Assembly (NCBI RefSeq): GCF_029227915.1
Contig: NC_079875.1
Span: forward strand, 5,518,001 to 5,582,000
DNA from: Hydractinia symbiolongicarpus
Taxonomy: Eukaryota > Cnidaria > Hydrozoa > Anthoathecata > Hydractiniidae
Direction: 5' to 3'
Length of the DNA: 64,000 bases
Shown: piece after piece, positions 60,615-64,000 of the stretch
Position numbering within the stretch: the first letter of the stretch is position 1
How the letters are laid out: every line of letters begins with the position of its first letter
Notes under the pieces: generated by a model
Told to the model about the DNA's origin: nothing
Database searches by the model: none
What the model saw: only the letters and a program-made list of their open reading frames with translations
Program-made: the position numbers and the translations under genes

Positions 60615-61400
60615 TCATGTTACATTGTTTCCCATAAACAACGCTTCAGAGGACATGACCTCAACTGGTAAATCAACAATATCATTAACTCGTATATCCA
60701 ATTTGCCAAGTTGACATAAAAACTTGCTGTATTCATCACTGATATGTGACAACTTGTTATTCCTTAATAATAATGTTGATAAATTCCTCAATGATGTCAA
60801 AACAAGTGGAATCTCATAATACATATTTTCACAGAGATCTAAATATGTCAACTGCTTCAGTTTATGAAATTGTTTTGGTAATGCTGATAAACTGTTTCTG
60901 GATAACCTGACCCATTTCAGCTTTGTAAGACAAGAAAATTCACTCGGAACGCTGTGGAGATTGTTACCACTTGCACTGAAGTATTCTAGATTCTTTAACA
61001 GACAAAGCTCCGTCGGAAGATAAGAAATTGCAGTGTCATTCATAAATAGTCTTGTCAAGCTCGGTAAATACGGTAATTCTGATGCAATACAACTGACAGG
61101 ATTTCCAGAAAAGCACAGACAATTTATACTAGTTGCATTCCTTATACCTTGAGGAAACATGGTTAATTTATTATTTTCTATATGCAATTCTTGAAGAGAA
61201 GTTAATTCTGAAATCTCTGCAGGTGGCATAAGTAAATTGCAAGAGTTTAACAACAAATGTCTCACTGATTTTAAGTTGGACACGGTTTTCGGTAAAACCA
61301 CCAAATTACGGTAACTAAGATTGAGTGTATTTGATTTAGTAGCTTGACAATGGAAAATAACATCATCTGTTTTAGTTGCATTTAAACAGGTTTCTTCCAT
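60615..61400 (-). CDS. Small leucine-rich-repeat protein (261 aa)
   Basis: About nine repeats of the LxxLxLxxNxLxxLPxxL type (for example [54 protein letters not shown]) span most of the protein. There is no signal peptide or membrane segment, so a cytosolic protein-binding role is likely. The ATG at 61,398-61,400 is chosen because a splice acceptor (TTATTTTTTAG, exon from 61,413) lies only 13 bases upstream, placing an intron in the 5' UTR or just before the start. A first coding exon farther upstream cannot be excluded. It resembles small LRRC-type proteins of animals, but no orthologue is assigned. Confidence 0.8.
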   Translation of the reverse strand: MEETCLNATKTDDVIFHCQATKSNTLNLSYRNLVVLPKTVSNLKSVRHLLLNSCNLLMPPAEISELTSLQELHIENNKLTMFPQGIRNATSINCLCFSGNPVSCIASELPYLPSLTRLFMNDTAISYLPTELCLLKNLEYFSASGNNLHSVPSEFSCLTKLKWVRLSRNSLSALPKQFHKLKQLTYLDLCENMYYEIPLVLTSLRNLSTLLLRNNKLSHISDEYSKFLCQLGKLDIRVNDIVDLPVEVMSSEALFMGNNVT

Positions 61401-61413
61401 GATCCTTTTTAGC

Positions 61414-62002
61414 CTAAAAAATAATGAAAATGGAAAATGCCCTTGTAGTCTCATTTTTTCACGGAATCATGTCTCACACATGTGGATTATCAACAACAGA
61501 ATTGTTCATTAAATTCATTACTGAAAACAAAAACGTTGCATCAAGCCACAATATAATTGAAACTTGATGTTTTGAGGTCTTTTGAGCTATTTCTTTTATT
61601 GTTTCATCTGGCCAGCTACACTTACCACCAAAAAGTACCACAAATATTTTAAACGCTACGGAGGAGTGTTAAATTTAATGCTCCTGGTGCATGAAAACAT
61701 AAGCGGGGTCCTTCGGATGATGGAGCATTTATCGTGAACACTCTTTCTTGAACTGTTGTTTTACGAACACAACTTGCGTATAAAATTAACAACTTGTTTA
61801 TTTTTTTCAAGAAAATTAGCATATCTTTTTTCATTCAATATAAATTGGTGATTTCTTAATCAAGACATTAACATTATAAATGTTACTATGTTTGATTGAG
61901 CTGAGGCAGTCTAAGGTTTATCATTTTTTGTTTCTTTTTTGTTCTAGTGGCCCCCAGTGGAAATTAATTAATTTAGCTAGGGAAAAATAAACTAATATAG
62001 CT
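61414..62002. other. Upstream flank of the LRR gene
   Basis: Contains the presumed 5' intron or promoter of the LRR gene. No further exon was recognised. Confidence 0.4.
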
Positions 62003-62005
62003 TTA

Positions 62006-62910
62006 GGGGTCGTCTACAAATTTCGTATGATATTTTATACGAATATATACGAATTTGATTGCTTTTAATTTGTATAAAAATCGTATACAATTCGTATAGT
62101 TTTAAATAGTTATACGATTTTTAAAAAATCTAATACGAATTTTATACGATTGTCATACGAATTGTCATACGAATTATATTCTCTTTTATACGAATTTTCA
62201 TACGAATTATACTCTTTAATTTATACGAATTTTCATACGAATTATATTTCGTTTTTAAACCTTTAAAATGCGATCTAAAAAAAACATAGCTGTTTTTCGT
62301 TTTTAAACTTTTAAAATGTGATCTAAAAAAACATTTCTATCGCCTTTTTTCGTTTTTAAACTTTTAAAGTGCGATCTAAAAAAAACATCGCCGTTTTTCG
62401 TTTTTAAACTTTTAAAATGCGATCTAAAAAAACATTTCTATCGCCGTTTTCCGTTTAAAAACTTTTAAAATGCGATCTAAAAAAACATTTCTATCAGCGT
62501 TTTCTGTTTAAAAACTTTTAAAATGCGATCTAAAAAAACATTTCTATCGCCGTTTTCCGTTTCTGAATTTCTATATGAATTTAATTTAAAACTCATACAA
62601 ATTTTTTTAAACTCATACGAATTTAATTTTTTTAAAACTCATACGAATTTAATTTGAAACTCATACGAATTTGTCTCATACGAATTTTTTTAAACTCATA
62701 CGAATTTAATTTAAAACTCATACGAATTTAATTTAAAACTCATATGAATTTAATTTAAAACTCATACAAATTTAATTAAAAACTCATACGAATTTTATAC
62801 GATTTTAGAAAAATTTCATACGAATTTAATTACTGTATGGCAAAAGAAAATTCGTATAGCATATACAAATTTTTTTGATACGAATTGCTACGAATTTTGT
62901 AGATGACCCC
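62006..62910. mobile_element. TIR element with two internal tandem arrays
   Basis: 905 bp with terminal inverted repeats matching at 20 of 22 positions (GGGGTCGTCTACAAATTTCG on the left; GGGGTCATCTACAAAATTCG inverted on the right). It is flanked by TTA on both sides (62,003-62,005 and 62,911-62,913). Inside are six copies of an approximately 50-bp unit around AACTTTTAAAATGCGATCTA (62,249-62,555), then many copies of a unit of about 20 bp around ACTCATACGAATTTAATTT (62,580-62,800). A TTA duplication fits PIF/Harbinger-type MITEs; that assignment is inference. Confidence 0.8.
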
Positions 62911-63174
62911 TTAATCTTTTCTTGATTCCCACTGATGTAGTTACGTCAACGGATGTCTAGATAGGTTGTGGCGCAACTTAATATTTTGATTTTGCCTTGA
63001 AAAAGACATCTTATACAAAGAAGTTCACTTGGGCTATATTGGTTAATGCACGATAGGAGTGTTGCTTTGCCTACCTGCCTGTTTTCATCATCAGGTAACA
63101 GACCTCCTCTGAGATCCATCGCTTATTAGCACAAGGCTATAAATACCTCCACATATTTTATTTCAATTTTGAAT

Positions 63175-63335
63175 TTATCAACAATGGTACGTTACATTCC
63201 TTGAGTTACTTGCCGTAGTAATTGCTGTGGATACTTGGGGTTCACAGGGGGTTGACACCCAAATTACTATCTATACAAACAACAAAGCCATTGCGCACAG
63301 GGAAGGCAGGCCCTTTCAGGTATAAGAATATCAAG
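63175..63335 (+). pseudogene. Retroelement RNase H fragment
   Basis: The plus strand reads FLELLAVVIAVDTWG, then TQITIYTNNKAIAH. This is the pattern of the RNase H region of DIRS- or Ty3-like reverse transcriptases (ELLAV..A...WG, then a DN.A site). The usual Asp of TDN is Asn here and the frame is soon lost. Only this fragment was recognised. Confidence 0.5.
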
Positions 63336-64000
63336 AGGCTTTTGTGGTTGTTGTTTTTCTTCATTGCCAACTATAACAAATATTAACGGTTCTAGACCTT
63401 GTAGGTTCACTTTAAAATATTAACTGTTTGATTCAAACAAATTAAGTTTTCTGAAAAGGTTGACAGACAATTTAAGGGATTACTGACGCCCAAAGTAATT
63501 TCCTGGATTAACCCCTGTAGAAGTACCCATTGTGTTTCTTGGTTTGTCCTCTCCACAGGAGAATTTTTCATGAGGAAGTTGGTCTGCCCTTTTTAAAAAA
63601 TTAGTGTCACAGACAGCCCTGATCTTAGTACACATAGCTTCAGACATGGCGGGGCAGCTGCAGCAGCATCTTGTGGCATACCAGATTTGGCAATTAAGAT
63701 TATAGGAAGAAGATGTGAGTATGTCATACCATTCAAGTGCATTATGATGAAGAAGATAACGAGATATGCCGTGGGAGACACTCACAATGGAGTGTAGACA
63801 AGATGTACATGTCATTTTGAGAGTGTCATACCATTCCAGCACATATGCTATGGTTATTACTGTCGTTGTCTTGGGCAAGCATTTGGTGTGATTATCAGAT
63901 TATGATTATTTGGCAATACATGTGTCTGTCTTACCTGTCTTTGTTTAATCTTATTGCCTGCCATCCAGAGCCATTCCCTAATTGCGTTCCAATGCAAAGG
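63336..64000. other. Right end of the window, no gene recognised
   Basis: A 132-codon frame on the minus strand (63,480-63,878) has no recognised domain. Given the RNase H fragment just before it, this is probably more retroelement debris. Confidence 0.35.

Noticed and set aside
63480-63878. 132-codon Cys-rich frame on the minus strand
   Set aside because: No domain pattern; it lies next to a plus-strand retroelement fragment and is probably its antisense.

Overview
The window looks like AT-rich nuclear DNA of an invertebrate animal, most likely a cnidarian. Its genes are split by short GT-AG introns. It carries a HEPN/Death/NACHT immune-receptor type common in cnidarians, an intronless class A receptor, and dense small transposons. 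No bacterial, organellar or CRISPR features were seen. Species assignment is inference.

Layout. 1-5,499 (+): the last 15 exons of cytosolic threonyl-tRNA synthetase, whose 5' end lies outside the window. 6,797-7,952 (+): a three-exon coiled-coil protein of unknown function, followed by a tRNA-like sequence between inverted arms. 9,061-11,360: a non-coding Helentron-like element interrupted by two head-to-head 5'-truncated Penelope-like copies with a 14-bp target duplication. A second, uninterrupted copy lies at 23,494-24,558. 12,671-14,348 (+): a decayed tyrosinase gene.

17,370-35,471 (-): exons assembled here into one large GAS2-like cytoskeletal linker of about 2,245 residues. It has a calponin-homology domain, a GAS2-related (GAR) domain, then a Lys/Thr-rich tail and a strongly acidic repeat tail. 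Its introns hold the second Helentron-like copy, a canonical short Helitron and several MITEs. 35,472-46,352: gene-poor DNA with low-complexity tracts and MITEs.

46,353-51,920 (-): a probable HEPN-Death-NACHT-LRR receptor. One intron contains a (GAA)n tract of about 530 bp, and the Death-domain exon carries a one-base frameshift. 54,854-55,981 (-): an orphan class A GPCR-like gene. 60,615-61,400 (-): a small leucine-rich-repeat protein. The right end holds a (TA)n tract, a hairpin around a tRNA-like core, a TIR element with internal tandem repeats and a retroelement RNase H fragment.

Functionally the loci are independent: translation (ThrRS), actin-microtubule linkage (GAS2-like), innate sensing (HEPN/NACHT) and signalling (GPCR). 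The clearest unusual items are the long charged tail of the GAS2-like protein, the HEPN-Death-NACHT arrangement with its intronic GAA tract, the nested inverted Penelope-like pair with degraded hammerhead-like ends, and two tRNA-like sequences each sitting inside its own unrelated inverted repeat.
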